Shown: positions 5,235 through 12,453 of the stretch, one piece after another
Layout: each line of letters begins with the position of its first letter
Numbering within the stretch: position 1 is the stretch's first letter
Assembly (NCBI GenBank): GCA_016987375.1
Contig: PJRA01000549.1
Location: forward strand, 1,162,802-1,175,254
Length of the DNA: 12,453 nt
Source: Brachionus koreanus
Taxonomy: Eukaryota > Rotifera > Eurotatoria > Ploima > Brachionidae
Reading direction: 5' to 3'
Translations under genes and position numbers: made by a program
The notes under the pieces: model-generated
The model's database searches: none
What the model saw: only the letters and a program-made list of their open reading frames with translations
Told to the model about the DNA's origin: nothing

Positions 5235-7490
5235 TTAGCAATATTTAGATTGGTCAAGTGGCTCAACTGGTTTATTCGATTTGACATCACTAGTCGATGA
5301 AACCTCACTTGGACCGCTATTTCCAAACTCTTCTTCAGCATGATTAGTTCTTGACTCAGACAAAACTTTAAATCGCCTAATTGCCTCTTGCACCGACACT
5401 GCGCCATGAACCTTATTATCTCTAGTTCTTACATTGACAGTATTAGCTAATTTTTCCTGTTCTCCAATAACTAAAATAAAATTGTAATTATCTAGTTGAG
5501 CATTTCTGACTTTTTTGTTCAATGTAGTTCCTGAGTCGGCATTGTAGTCACATTCAAATCCAGCTGCATATATTTCATCCTTCACTTTTCTGGCATATTC
5601 ATCAAACTTATCGCTTATGGTCAATACAATACATTGTCTTGGAGACAACCAAAATGGCCACTTGCCACCAAAACTTTCGGTCAAAATAGCGATCATTCTC
5701 TCAACTGAACCCAAAATAGCTCTGTGAATAATGACTGGTCTTTCTTTGGTGCCTTGTTCGTCAGCTGCGTCGTAGTGAAGATTAAATCGTTCGGGTAGCT
5801 GAAAGTCAAGTTGAATGGTGGCACATTGATGTGAACGTCTGAGAGCGTCCTGGATGGTAATGTCTATTTTTGGTCCATAGAATGCGCCATCGCCTGGATT
5901 TATGGTCCATTTTTGACCAAATTCAGTTAGAGCTTCCTCAAGCTGTTTCTCTGCTTTATTCCAGGCTTCTATTTCGCCTAGATACTTTTCAGGCCTAGTG
6001 CTCAATCTTAAGTCAAAGGTAAAACCGAAAATTCCATAAATATGCTTCAAGAATTCTAAACAACTGGTTATTTCGCTTTTTATTTGAGATTGCATGCAAA
6101 ATATGTGAGCATCGTCTTGTTGAAAGCGTCTTACTCTAGTCAAGCCAGTCAAAGTGCCTGATAATTCATTGCGATGAAGTACACCAAAATCTGCCATTCG
6201 AAGTGGAAGCTCGCGCCATGATCGATTTCGAGATCCGAACATGAGACAATGACCGGGACAGTTCATCGGTTTGAGGGCAAATTTTTCTTTTTCAGCTTCG
6301 AATTGAAACATGTTTTCAGCATAATGCTGCCAATGACCCGAAGTAACCCATAACTTGTAGTTATAGACATTTGGCGTGATTACTTCTTGGAATCCTCGCT
6401 TTCGGTATTCACTACGGATCAAATCAACAAGTTTATTGTAAATAATGGCACCTTTTGGATAGAAAAAACAACTGCCCGGACTTAATTCGTGGAAAAAAAA
6501 CAATTCTTGTTCGACACCAATTTTACGATGATTTCTCTTGGCCGCTTCTTCTTGAAAATGCTGCCATTCTTTCAGTTGTTTCGAGTCCGGAAATGATATA
6601 CCATAGATACGCTGTAAGCTTTCGCGATTTGAATCGCCTTCCCAATACGATGATGAATTTTTGGTCAATTTAAATGCTTTGATTTTGCCAGTGTGTCTAA
6701 CATGCGGACCTCGACACAAGTCAATCAAAGGGCCACATCGGTAAACAGTCGTAGTAGGGGTATTTACTTTTTCGTTTAATATTCTCACTTTAAATTGATT
6801 GTACTTTGAAAAATTAATTTAAATAAATTTAAAAAAAAAATATTTTTTTAATTTTGTTACCCCAAAAAGTCTCAAAAGATCTTCTTTGCTAATTTCTAGT
6901 CTTTCAAAAGCTTGTTTTTCGTTAGCGCCTTTTTTCATTATTTTTTCTAGTTCCTCAAAGTCATTGCTCGAAACTTGCCTATTGTCTAAATACATGTCAT
7001 AGTAAAATCCGTTTTCAATCGGAGGTCCATAGCACAAACATCCACCATAGGCTAGTTCCATGGCTTCGCCCATTAAATGAGCAGTTGAATGCCAGAAAAC
7101 GAACTTGCCTTCTTCATCTTCAAATTTGAGAAGTTTTAAATTACAATCTGCCTCTAATGGACGATCCAAATCCCACAATTCATCATTTACTTTAGCTATT
7201 ACAGTATGCTCGGCCAGACCTTTGCTTATTTTTTCGGCAATTTTTAATGGGGTAGTTCGCCACGATTCGCCATCCATTATTCTACCATCTGGTAATGTTA
7301 CCTTAATCGGAACAACTGGCTTTGATTCCAAATCGTTTTTGTACTTTTGCATCAATTCATCCCAAATTTTGAGTCTATGCTCAATAAAATCTGGTCTTGG
7401 ACTTAGCTATAAACAAGATTTAGATTTATGTTCTGTTTTTGTTGATTTAATTTTTTTTACTTCACAAATTTTTTTAACTCCGTCAGTCAT
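5235..7490 (-). CDS. TARS1: Cytosolic threonyl-tRNA synthetase, three exons, 714 aa
   Basis: The enzyme charges tRNA-Thr with threonine and hydrolyses mischarged Ser-tRNA-Thr. Exons: 7490-7461 (10 codons, [10 protein letters not shown]), 7406-6861 (182 codons) and 6803-5235 (522 codons plus TAA). A TGS domain spans about 43-105 (PIKVTLPDG). The editing domain has H116xxxH120 (WHSTAHLMG) and C222xxxH226 (CRGPH). The class II core has zinc ligands C374 (MNCPGHC), H425 (QDDAHIF) and H552, the motif 2 loop [14 protein letters not shown], and motif 3 [11 protein letters not shown]. The anticodon-binding domain starts near 579 (SPRQCIVL). Length matches animal cytosolic enzymes (about 720 aa). A low-complexity tail of 29 residues follows the usual EEEF end. 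No mitochondrial presequence is evident. The start ATG is the first in exon 1; a further 5' exon cannot be excluded. Splice sites restore unbroken homology on both sides. Confidence 0.97.
6804..6860 (-). other. Intron 2 of the threonyl-tRNA synthetase gene, 57 bp
   Basis: It is GTAACA...TTTTTCAAAG, phase 0, between GGG (Gly192) and TAC (Tyr193). Removing it gives [15 protein letters not shown], which matches the conserved FxYNxFxxRILNEK of animal enzymes. Without splicing, exon 2 runs into lysine/phenylalanine junk and a stop. Confidence 0.9.
7407..7460 (-). other. Intron 1 of the threonyl-tRNA synthetase gene, 54 bp
   Basis: It is GTAAAA...TTGTTTATAG, phase 0, between GAA and CTA. Its last codon, read through, is an in-frame TAG. 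Downstream the protein becomes [18 protein letters not shown], which fits the helical segment that precedes the TGS domain in animal enzymes. The donor at 7460 is the only good GTA donor after the ATG. Confidence 0.8.
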
Positions 7491-8580
7491 ATTTTTTTTA
7501 CTTAATATTGATGAGGAATGAATGAATATTTTTGAATAGTTGTCAAACTTTATCTGACTTTTTAGTCTTAAAAGCTTTAAAATTTTCAGAGAAGCCGTAT
7601 TTGCTATTAATAAAAATAAATTTTTTTTTTAAATAAAATTTCTTTATTTAATAGAATAAATATATTGAAATATTTTTGATATATGTTGCAATTATTTCAA
7701 TTTAAAATGATAGATTTGTGTTTGCCACGATGTTTTCGTGCTAATTTTATGAAAATAATGAGGAATTTATGCTATTTTCAAATTATTAACAACTAGTCTT
7801 AGTAAAAGTAAATTTTTTTTCTATTGTTATTCTAGTAATTGACTGCAATGTGCAAAATTTTACATCATGCAGTTAAAATTTAAAAAATTAAACCAAACAA
7901 ATCTTTCATTACATAATTTTTTGAATTTTATTTTAAATAATAAAAAATCAACAAAATTAATAAGCAACGAATTGGCTTTAATTAATGAAAAAATTTTCTA
8001 GATTTTATTAGATTTGAGAATGTAGACAATGTTTAAGAAAATTCAAATTTTTAATTTTTTTTAAATATCATAATAGAACATCTTAGATATTTTTAACATT
8101 TATTTAATAATAAACTTTCAAAACAAATTTTATTTAAAATTTTTTGTGAAAAATTAAAAAATTTTGAATAGTTTTTCAAGCTGCAATAATCCTACAATAA
8201 TTTCTTAATCCTTTTTAAAATTTGGAATGAATTTGAATATAGTGAGATGGTAGACTTGTTTTTTTTTATGTTTTGTATTGATAGCTTAGGCAGAGGGCAT
8301 TCAATATCATGCTTATCTGAGCTATTTGGAATCTTGGTTTCTTGTGAAAATTTAATTTAGTGCATTAACCCATTTAGGCAAATAGGTAATTTGGTAATTT
8401 TTCGGACCTTTTACAAAAACATAAATTTTGACCACATTGATGAGGTCCTATGAATAAAGTGAGCTATTTTCGGGACCCTCGATATTTTTTCTACCTCAAA
8501 TGCTGCTTTTAAGACAAAATTTTTATTTTTATTTTGCCGTAAAATTCAATCAAAAAAAATTCACCCCATTCACACATTAA
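7491..8580. other. 1.1-kb AT-rich region without a recognisable gene
   Basis: It contains the upstream flank of the synthetase gene (no clear TATA box) and then long A/T-rich sequence with no ORF of interest on either strand. Two features stand out slightly: a short hairpin at 8281-8325 and a pair of related phrases, TTTTTCGGACC near 8398 and TTTTCGGGACCC near 8467. No terminal repeats were found around them. Confidence 0.5.
8281..8325. repeat. Short imperfect hairpin
   Basis: ATAGCTTAGG (8281-8290) pairs with TCTGAGCTAT (8316-8325) over 10 bp including two G-T pairs, with a 25-nt loop that allows a few more pairs. The local G+C is above that of its surroundings. It could be the core of a small-RNA precursor or a chance fold. 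Confidence 0.3.
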
Positions 8581-8589
8581 ATATTGATA

Positions 8590-8690
8590 TATTGAATTAT
8601 TTGTTTAATCTGTAAGCTAATGTTCCTTCATTATAAAAATATAAAAAATAAAAATTGAAAGTAAAAGTAGGTTAAAAATAAATAGCAAGT
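8590..8690 (-). mobile_element. LINE 3' end, copy 3, degenerate
   Basis: Plus-strand TTATTTGTTTAATCTGTAAG followed by CTAATGTTCCTTCA corresponds to the ends at 3996 and 11731, with several substitutions and a short deletion, and is followed by a similar A-rich stretch with AAGTAGGTTAAAA. It lies in the same orientation as the other two copies. Its divergence indicates the oldest of the three. Confidence 0.5.
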
Positions 8691-9268
8691 TAAAAAAGGT
8701 ATATTGAAAAAAAAGACAAAAAAATTAAGAAACAAATTTTATTCAAGCCCCTATTCTTTATTTAAATATCTGAGAGATCAGGAAAAAAAAGAGGAAATAT
8801 AGAAGGATATTCGATTAAATTTGATTTGAAACCTTTATTCTTCTTTATTATTTTAACAATATATCACTGTATATATAGTAATGTGTCGTTAAATATCGAA
8901 CACAGATTTTAAGCACAAACACCGAAAATCTAAAGTGGAAAATCAAGAACAAACAAGACACAAAATTTTGAAATTTCAAAAACAAACCCAAAAATAAGTG
9001 ATTCAAGCCTGTAAGTCATAGTAAAACTAATTTTTCAAAGTTCAATTGCATGATAAAAAACGTTTTAACTGTAGTTGCTTTTTTCATTTAGACAAAGACC
9101 AAGATTTCTTCTGAGAAATCTAAAAATTGGATATGTGAAGAAGCCAAATCAAGCATTTTATTGCAATATCTGTATATAAAGATTTAATTACTAATTTTTT
9201 ATTTAAATTTTAATTTTGTTTCTTTAATTTAACTATTTTATAAAAATTTAAGACATATAAATATGCTG
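8691..9268. other. AT-rich spacer, no gene seen
   Basis: A/T-rich with a more balanced patch around 8880-9010. No open frame, terminal repeats or RNA gene could be supported. Confidence 0.5.
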
Positions 9269-9422
9269 AGTGACATGCCACAAATGTCGAGACAAATATT
9301 TTGTAAAAAGTCAATTTTGGGCTTTTTTCAAAATTAATGACATATCAATATATAACATTTTTAAAAATCACTATTCGATAATGTCACTTTAGTTGGATAT
9401 TCGGAGTTTGTGACATGTCACT
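9269..9422. repeat. Short element bounded by 16-bp inverted repeats
   Basis: AGTGACATGCCACAAA (9269-9284) and TTTGTGACATGTCACT (9407-9422) are reverse complements with one mismatch and bound 154 bp. The right copy contains the perfect palindrome GTGACATGTCAC, so part of the match is self-complementarity; the AAA/TTT extension supports the inverted arrangement. No convincing target duplication is seen. It may be a small MITE, or a pair of palindromic protein-binding sites. Confidence 0.5.
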
Positions 9423-9514
9423 AAGATCGAGATTATAAAGTTCGCGCGATGCAAAACTTCCACACTATCTTCAGATTTGGATTTCGACCTCATTTTTAGA
9501 TTCTACGTATATGA

Positions 9515-9585
9515 AAACCTAGGGTTAGCCAAAATTTTAGGGGGGGTCAAAAATTTATTTTTTTGGATAGGGGGGTCTAAAACTT
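9515..9585. repeat. G-run tandem pair in an otherwise AT-rich region
   Basis: Two related units, TTAGGGGGGGTCAAAAATTT and ATAGGGGGGTCTAAAACTTT, lie about 30 bp apart and are preceded by CTAGGGTTAG. Runs of seven and six G are exceptional in this window. With the GGG before them and the later GGG near 9769 they could support a G-quadruplex, but the spacings are long. Nothing here looks coding. Confidence 0.5.
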
Positions 9586-10186
9586 TACAGCCTTATATTG
9601 AGTGTATCTTATTTAAGAGATTTTATCTCAGAATATTATCAAACGAATCTACCCGATCGACACATTTTCTGATAGAGAATTAAATGTTCTATACTCTGAG
9701 ATGGTAATCTTTAAAAAAAAAAAAATGAGGATTTTTTCGGCAAAAATTCGGAAAAATTTTGACATTTTTAATTTTTTTGGGATCTACTTTTTTCCAAACC
9801 CCTTTACCTATATATTATTATATAAATTCTAAAACTAGACAAAATTCTGAACAAAACTATGGTTTTACTTTTTTTATTTATTTAGTTTAAAATTTTTTTT
9901 AATCGATCAAAAAGTGTCCATTTTAAAAAAAAAAAAATTTTTTTGAAATATTACTGAGAAAAAAAATATTCAATTAATTATAGAAGTGAATTTGTTATTT
10001 TTAAGTGTTGTTGATGAGCTGCCTTTGTTTTACCTGAAAAATATGCCTTTAGGACGTCACCATAAGTTAATTAAATAAAAATTAATCGTTTTTATTCATT
10101 ATTAAAAATAAAAACAGAACATTAGAAAAGTGTAAAAAAATTGAAATAATAATATTATTGTTACAATATTAAAAATTAAAATAAAA
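9586..10186. other. AT-rich spacer, no gene seen
   Basis: Long A runs (9712-9724, 9926-9940) and simple A/T sequence. The phrase GGGATCTACTTTTTTCCAAACCCC near 9769 may belong with the G-run repeat to its left. No coding potential could be recognised. Confidence 0.45.
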
Positions 10187-10197
10187 TTTATTTTATT
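10187..10197 (-). terminator. Likely polyadenylation signals of the SH3 gene
   Basis: Two overlapping AATAAA hexamers on the minus strand lie about 130 bp past the SH3-gene stop codon. Chance occurrence is common at this base composition. Confidence 0.35.
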
Positions 10198-10326
10198 TAT
10201 ATAAATTGACGACAAAGCCTAAATATAATAGCTGGGAAAATAATCAAAAAAAAGCAGATTTTTTCCGAATAAACTTGAATGTAGAATTAAAATTATTTTT
10301 TAAATAAAAAATACAAAAATAACATT

Positions 10327-10800
10327 TTATAAATAAATATTTTTTTTCAAATCAATCAAATCAGAAAAGAATTGACTTTCTTTAATCAAACAATATTTGG
10401 GTATGTACCCAATCTGGCCTGTTTGAATGTTTTTAGCCATATAATAATTTTCGATTCGATTATCTGAAGTGTTTTCTACTATAAATTTTTCCATATACCG
10501 GGCAGATAACTCATAAAAGTAGGTTGAACTAAATGTAATGCAACATATGTAAATTTGGCTTTGATATTCGTGATCTTCTTGCTGGCTAAGATCGAAAAAT
10601 GCTTCGCCATACTGGTCTAAACGCTTAATACACTCAAAGAAATCATCATAAGGACATGCGTATTCGTCCTCTCTGATCATTTTTACTTTGATTTTATTGC
10701 ATCTTTTATTTAAATTTTCTGGTAAAAATTGATTGTTTGAATGAGCATCTTTTGATTTAAATAATGATTTTTTAATGAACTTTTTAAATTTCTCAAACAT
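10327..10800 (-). CDS. Orphan Src-type SH3-domain protein, intronless, 157 aa
   Basis: The frame is open slightly further upstream, but only from a TTG; the first ATG is at 10800. A basic N-terminus (MFEKFKKFIKKSLFKSK, residues 1-17) could touch membrane lipids or RNA. Residues about 83-141 form an SH3-like unit: ELSARYMEKFIVENTS, then NYYMAKNIQTGQIGYIP and KYCLIKES. This matches the second half of Src-family SH3 domains (L-S-F-x-K-G-E-x-L, N-N-T, W-W-L-A, T-G-Q-x-G-Y-I-P-S-N-Y-V). The ALYDY motif is not recognisable, WW is replaced by YY and SNYV by KYCL, so normal proline-peptide binding is doubtful. No SH2 or kinase follows. Residues 40-82 are unassigned. It may be a decayed or retroposed piece of a Src-like gene, or a small adaptor. 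A TATA box precedes it. Confidence 0.75.
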   Translation of the reverse strand: MFEKFKKFIKKSLFKSKDAHSNNQFLPENLNKRCNKIKVKMIREDEYACPYDDFFECIKRLDQYGEAFFDLSQQEDHEYQSQIYICCITFSSTYFYELSARYMEKFIVENTSDNRIENYYMAKNIQTGQIGYIPKYCLIKESQFFSDLIDLKKNIYL

Positions 10801-10833
10801 CTTACAATTGAAAATTTTCAAAAAAGTCCAGCA

Positions 10834-10841
10834 CTTTTATA
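10834..10841 (-). promoter_or_regulatory. TATA box of the SH3 gene
   Basis: TATAAAAG on the minus strand lies 34 bp upstream of the ATG at 10800. Standard TATA-to-start spacing of about 30 bp would put the RNA start only a few bases before that ATG, excluding the upstream TTG and favouring this start codon. Confidence 0.5.
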
Positions 10842-11730
10842 CATTGATTTAAGCATTTCGTGCTGATTTCGTGAAATTTTTTTACTATTAAATTACATTA
10901 GAGAACTTGTTACGAGACATTTGTATTATTATTAGAAATTTAAGAGACTACGGGATATTTGTTTACAAAAACTTGATTTAAATGGACAAAAATGAGGAAA
11001 ATATTTCGGGCATTATTGATATGAAAAATGTTCTCAAGTTTTAAATCAAAAAACATTTTCAATGCTAAATAAAAATACAATAAACATATATATCACTATA
11101 TTAGACAATTAAAATTGAGAAAATAAAATCTTTACCCGAATATAATCATAAATAAGTTAACGATATATTTCGGATAATACTAAAGAATAAAAATTTTTAA
11201 AACTTGACACTTTTTTTCAAAGTTTCTGAATGATAGAATTTTATTATATGAAAATTTAATTGACTTACATTGAAATAAAAACAGAATACTACTAAAATAA
11301 ATAATAACTAGACAAATTATTTTTTTTAATCTAAGCAAATGATGGCGGCTTATAAAAAATCTCTTATTGATAAAAGATTGCAATATATTATTAAATTATT
11401 AACACTTAATTATATTTACATTTTTCTTTATTTGTAATTTACAATCTTATGAAGAGTTTTTTTAGCCTTGGATTAAATAATTTTCAAAGAACTTGAAATT
11501 CTAAAATTCTAATTCTAATGCGTTTCTAATTTAAAAATTAATTAAATCAAAAAATTTTAATATCTTTCTATTTTACATTTTATTAGTTTTAGTTTTGGAT
11601 CGCGAATATAATGCAATTAAGACAACAGCAAGCTTGGGTTATATGAGACTTAATTTACTGGCTATAATTTGCTTTACATGAATGATCCTACCAAATTAAT
11701 CTTGATTGTACTTTTTAAAAACCTTTAAAA
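10842..11730. other. AT-rich spacer with no supported gene
   Basis: At 10981-11043 on plus a 20-codon ATG frame (MDKNEENISGIIDMKNVLKF) diverges from the SH3 gene. It is too short to call and has no recognised continuation. The rest is A/T-rich with no terminal repeats, RNA gene or relic that I can recognise. Confidence 0.45.
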
Positions 11731-12033
11731 TTTATTATTTATTTATTTGTTTTCTGTACCGAGCTAATACTCTTCATATTAAAATAAAAATTTATAATCA
11801 AAATAAAATAAAACAAAAATAAAAAATAAGAATAAAAATAAAATGGAGTAAGTATAATTTAAAACGAGAAAAAGTAAGGTAGCAGTTACACATGGAGTCG
11901 GGAATTCGATATTTCTTAATTCGAAACCGGCTTTGTATTCCTCCACCAGTCTTATAACTAATGGAATTGAATAACTCAGTCCTGTCCCATTATACCTCTC
12001 ACTCAACTCATAAAGTCGATTCAAGAAAATTAC
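11731..12033 (-). mobile_element. 5'-truncated LINE: C-terminal ORF end plus 3' terminus, copy 2
   Basis: On minus, an open frame from about 12033 reads VIFLNRLYELSERYNGTGLS and then YSIPLVIRLVEEYKAGFELR before NIEFPTPC. It runs into hydrophobic T-rich sequence, stops near 11779, and is followed by the same 3' end as copies 1 and 3 (AGAGTATTAGCTCGGTACAG plus AAAACAAAT/AAAT repeats). This looks like the last part of ORF2 of a jockey/CR1-type LINE together with its 3' UTR; the rest is missing, as expected for 5' truncation during target-primed reverse transcription. The open frame begins right after a TAA, so the truncation point is near 12040-12050. Family assignment is inferred from structure and general appearance. 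Confidence 0.6.
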
Positions 12034-12190
12034 ATATTTAACATATATGTATTAATTGAAAAAGAGACAATTTTAATTAGCGTGTGAGAATTATTTCTTT
12101 CATGCTTAATTTTTTAGCTAAGACTTTCGCACGTTTGATTTTTAATTTGTAAGATAATTATTATGTTACCACAAAAAAGTTCCAATTTAG
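12034..12190. other. Spacer between two LINE fragments
   Basis: A weak inverted similarity (CGTGTGAGAA near 12081 with the complement of TTTCGCACG near 12125) is visible. Otherwise nothing. Confidence 0.3.
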
Positions 12191-12453
12191 AATTATTTAA
12201 ATTCATACCCATCATTTTATTTAAAAAAATTCTGGAATCAAAATTGGTTTGACTTTATCGAGAAGATGGGAAAAAACACACTGACAAGTAGACCATTTTG
12301 GAAAAAAGCAAATAAATTCAGATCAAAAAAAGGATCAAATTTAATCCCAAATTTGATTTTAAATGACAAGGAATTCAAAACTAATGAAGAAAAGGGAACA
12401 TGCTTCGGAGAACTCTTATCTTATCTTGATTTAATAGATCCTGAAAAAAATTT
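12191..12453 (+). pseudogene. Partial LINE ORF2, just before or at the reverse transcriptase, running off the right edge
   Basis: The plus frame is open from 12191 (after TAG at 12188-12190) to the window end. It reads FWNQNWFDFIEKMGKNTL, then SRPFWKKANKFRSKKGSN, LIPNLILNDKEFKTNEEK, and GTCFGELLSYLDLIDPEKN. The order F-W-K-x-x-N-K-x-R-x-K-K, I-P-x-L-I-x-N-D-K-E and E-K-x-x-x-F-x-E-x-L is the classic segment between endonuclease and reverse-transcriptase domains in jockey/CR1-like non-LTR retrotransposons. The N-terminal endonuclease is absent, so this is truncated or interrupted on its left. Whether the reverse transcriptase is intact lies beyond the window. An internal ATG at 12266 is not a likely true start. 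Confidence 0.65.

Noticed and set aside
5255..5285. TGGCTCAACTGG resembling a tRNA A box
   Set aside because: It lies within the synthetase coding sequence and has no B box or cloverleaf.
5198..5407. 69-codon minus-strand frame overlapping the synthetase C-terminus
   Set aside because: Shadow of the synthetase in another frame.
6455..6673. 72-codon plus-strand frame
   Set aside because: Antisense shadow inside the third synthetase exon.
7105..7521. 138-codon plus-strand frame
   Set aside because: Antisense to the second synthetase exon, whose homology is unambiguous.
8430..8465. TGATGAGGTCC resembling a hammerhead ribozyme core
   Set aside because: The required leading C and the partner GAAA with matching stem could not be found.
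9477..9683. 68-codon plus-strand frame across the G-run repeat
   Set aside because: Content is dictated by the G-run and T-run repeats; no recognisable domain.
10801..10821. Seven extra codons at the start of the SH3 frame
   Set aside because: They would begin at a TTG, not an ATG; the TATA box position favours the ATG at 10800.
11180..11383. 67-codon minus-strand frame
   Set aside because: Low-complexity Ile/Phe/Lys-rich frame typical of random AT-rich DNA, no clear ATG context or motif.

Overview
The window is very AT-rich (mostly A/T runs between islands of more balanced composition) and carries spliced genes with GT..AG introns of only 54-57 bp, AATAAA-type polyadenylation signals and no bacterial-style gene packing. 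It is nuclear DNA of an animal. The threonyl-tRNA synthetase is clearly of the metazoan cytosolic type. Strong AT bias, tiny introns and abundant LINE and MITE debris would fit a small-genome invertebrate such as a monogonont rotifer, but that placement is an inference; only 'metazoan-like' is firm.

Layout, left to right. At 1-618 two short genes face away from each other: a basic N-terminal fragment leaves the left edge on the minus strand, and a small lysine/acid-rich protein with a 54-bp intron lies on the plus strand (its first exon needs a one-base shift in a poly-A run). A nearly perfect fold-back MITE (632-822, 8-bp TSD) sits directly behind the latter, followed by a piggyBac-type MITE with TTAA ends (1327-1543). 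At 2066-2215 (minus) a 49-codon ORF begins with a Src SH4-like myristoylation motif, next to a 450-bp degenerate inverted repeat. From 2.9 to 4.9 kb lies a transposon graveyard: a LINE ORF2 relic, a dead mariner transposase, a LINE 3' end, and an unidentified coding relic interrupted by a clean 211-bp MITE with 9-bp TSDs.

The only well-supported housekeeping gene is cytosolic threonyl-tRNA synthetase (5235-7490, minus; three exons, 714 aa, all catalytic, zinc and editing motifs present). From 7.5 to 10.2 kb no gene is visible; it holds an old LINE 3' end, a short TIR pair and a G-run repeat. An intronless 157-aa orphan SH3 protein follows (10327-10800, minus) with its own TATA box. The right end holds two more LINE pieces: a 5'-truncated 3' end on minus (11731-12033) and part of a reverse-transcriptase ORF running off the edge on plus (12191-12453).

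No operon or dedicated multi-gene system is visible. The most interesting items are the orphan Src-type SH3 protein, the separate Src-SH4-like micro-ORF, the small gene with the poly-A frame shift, and three intact-looking MITEs of different superfamilies packed into less than 5 kb.
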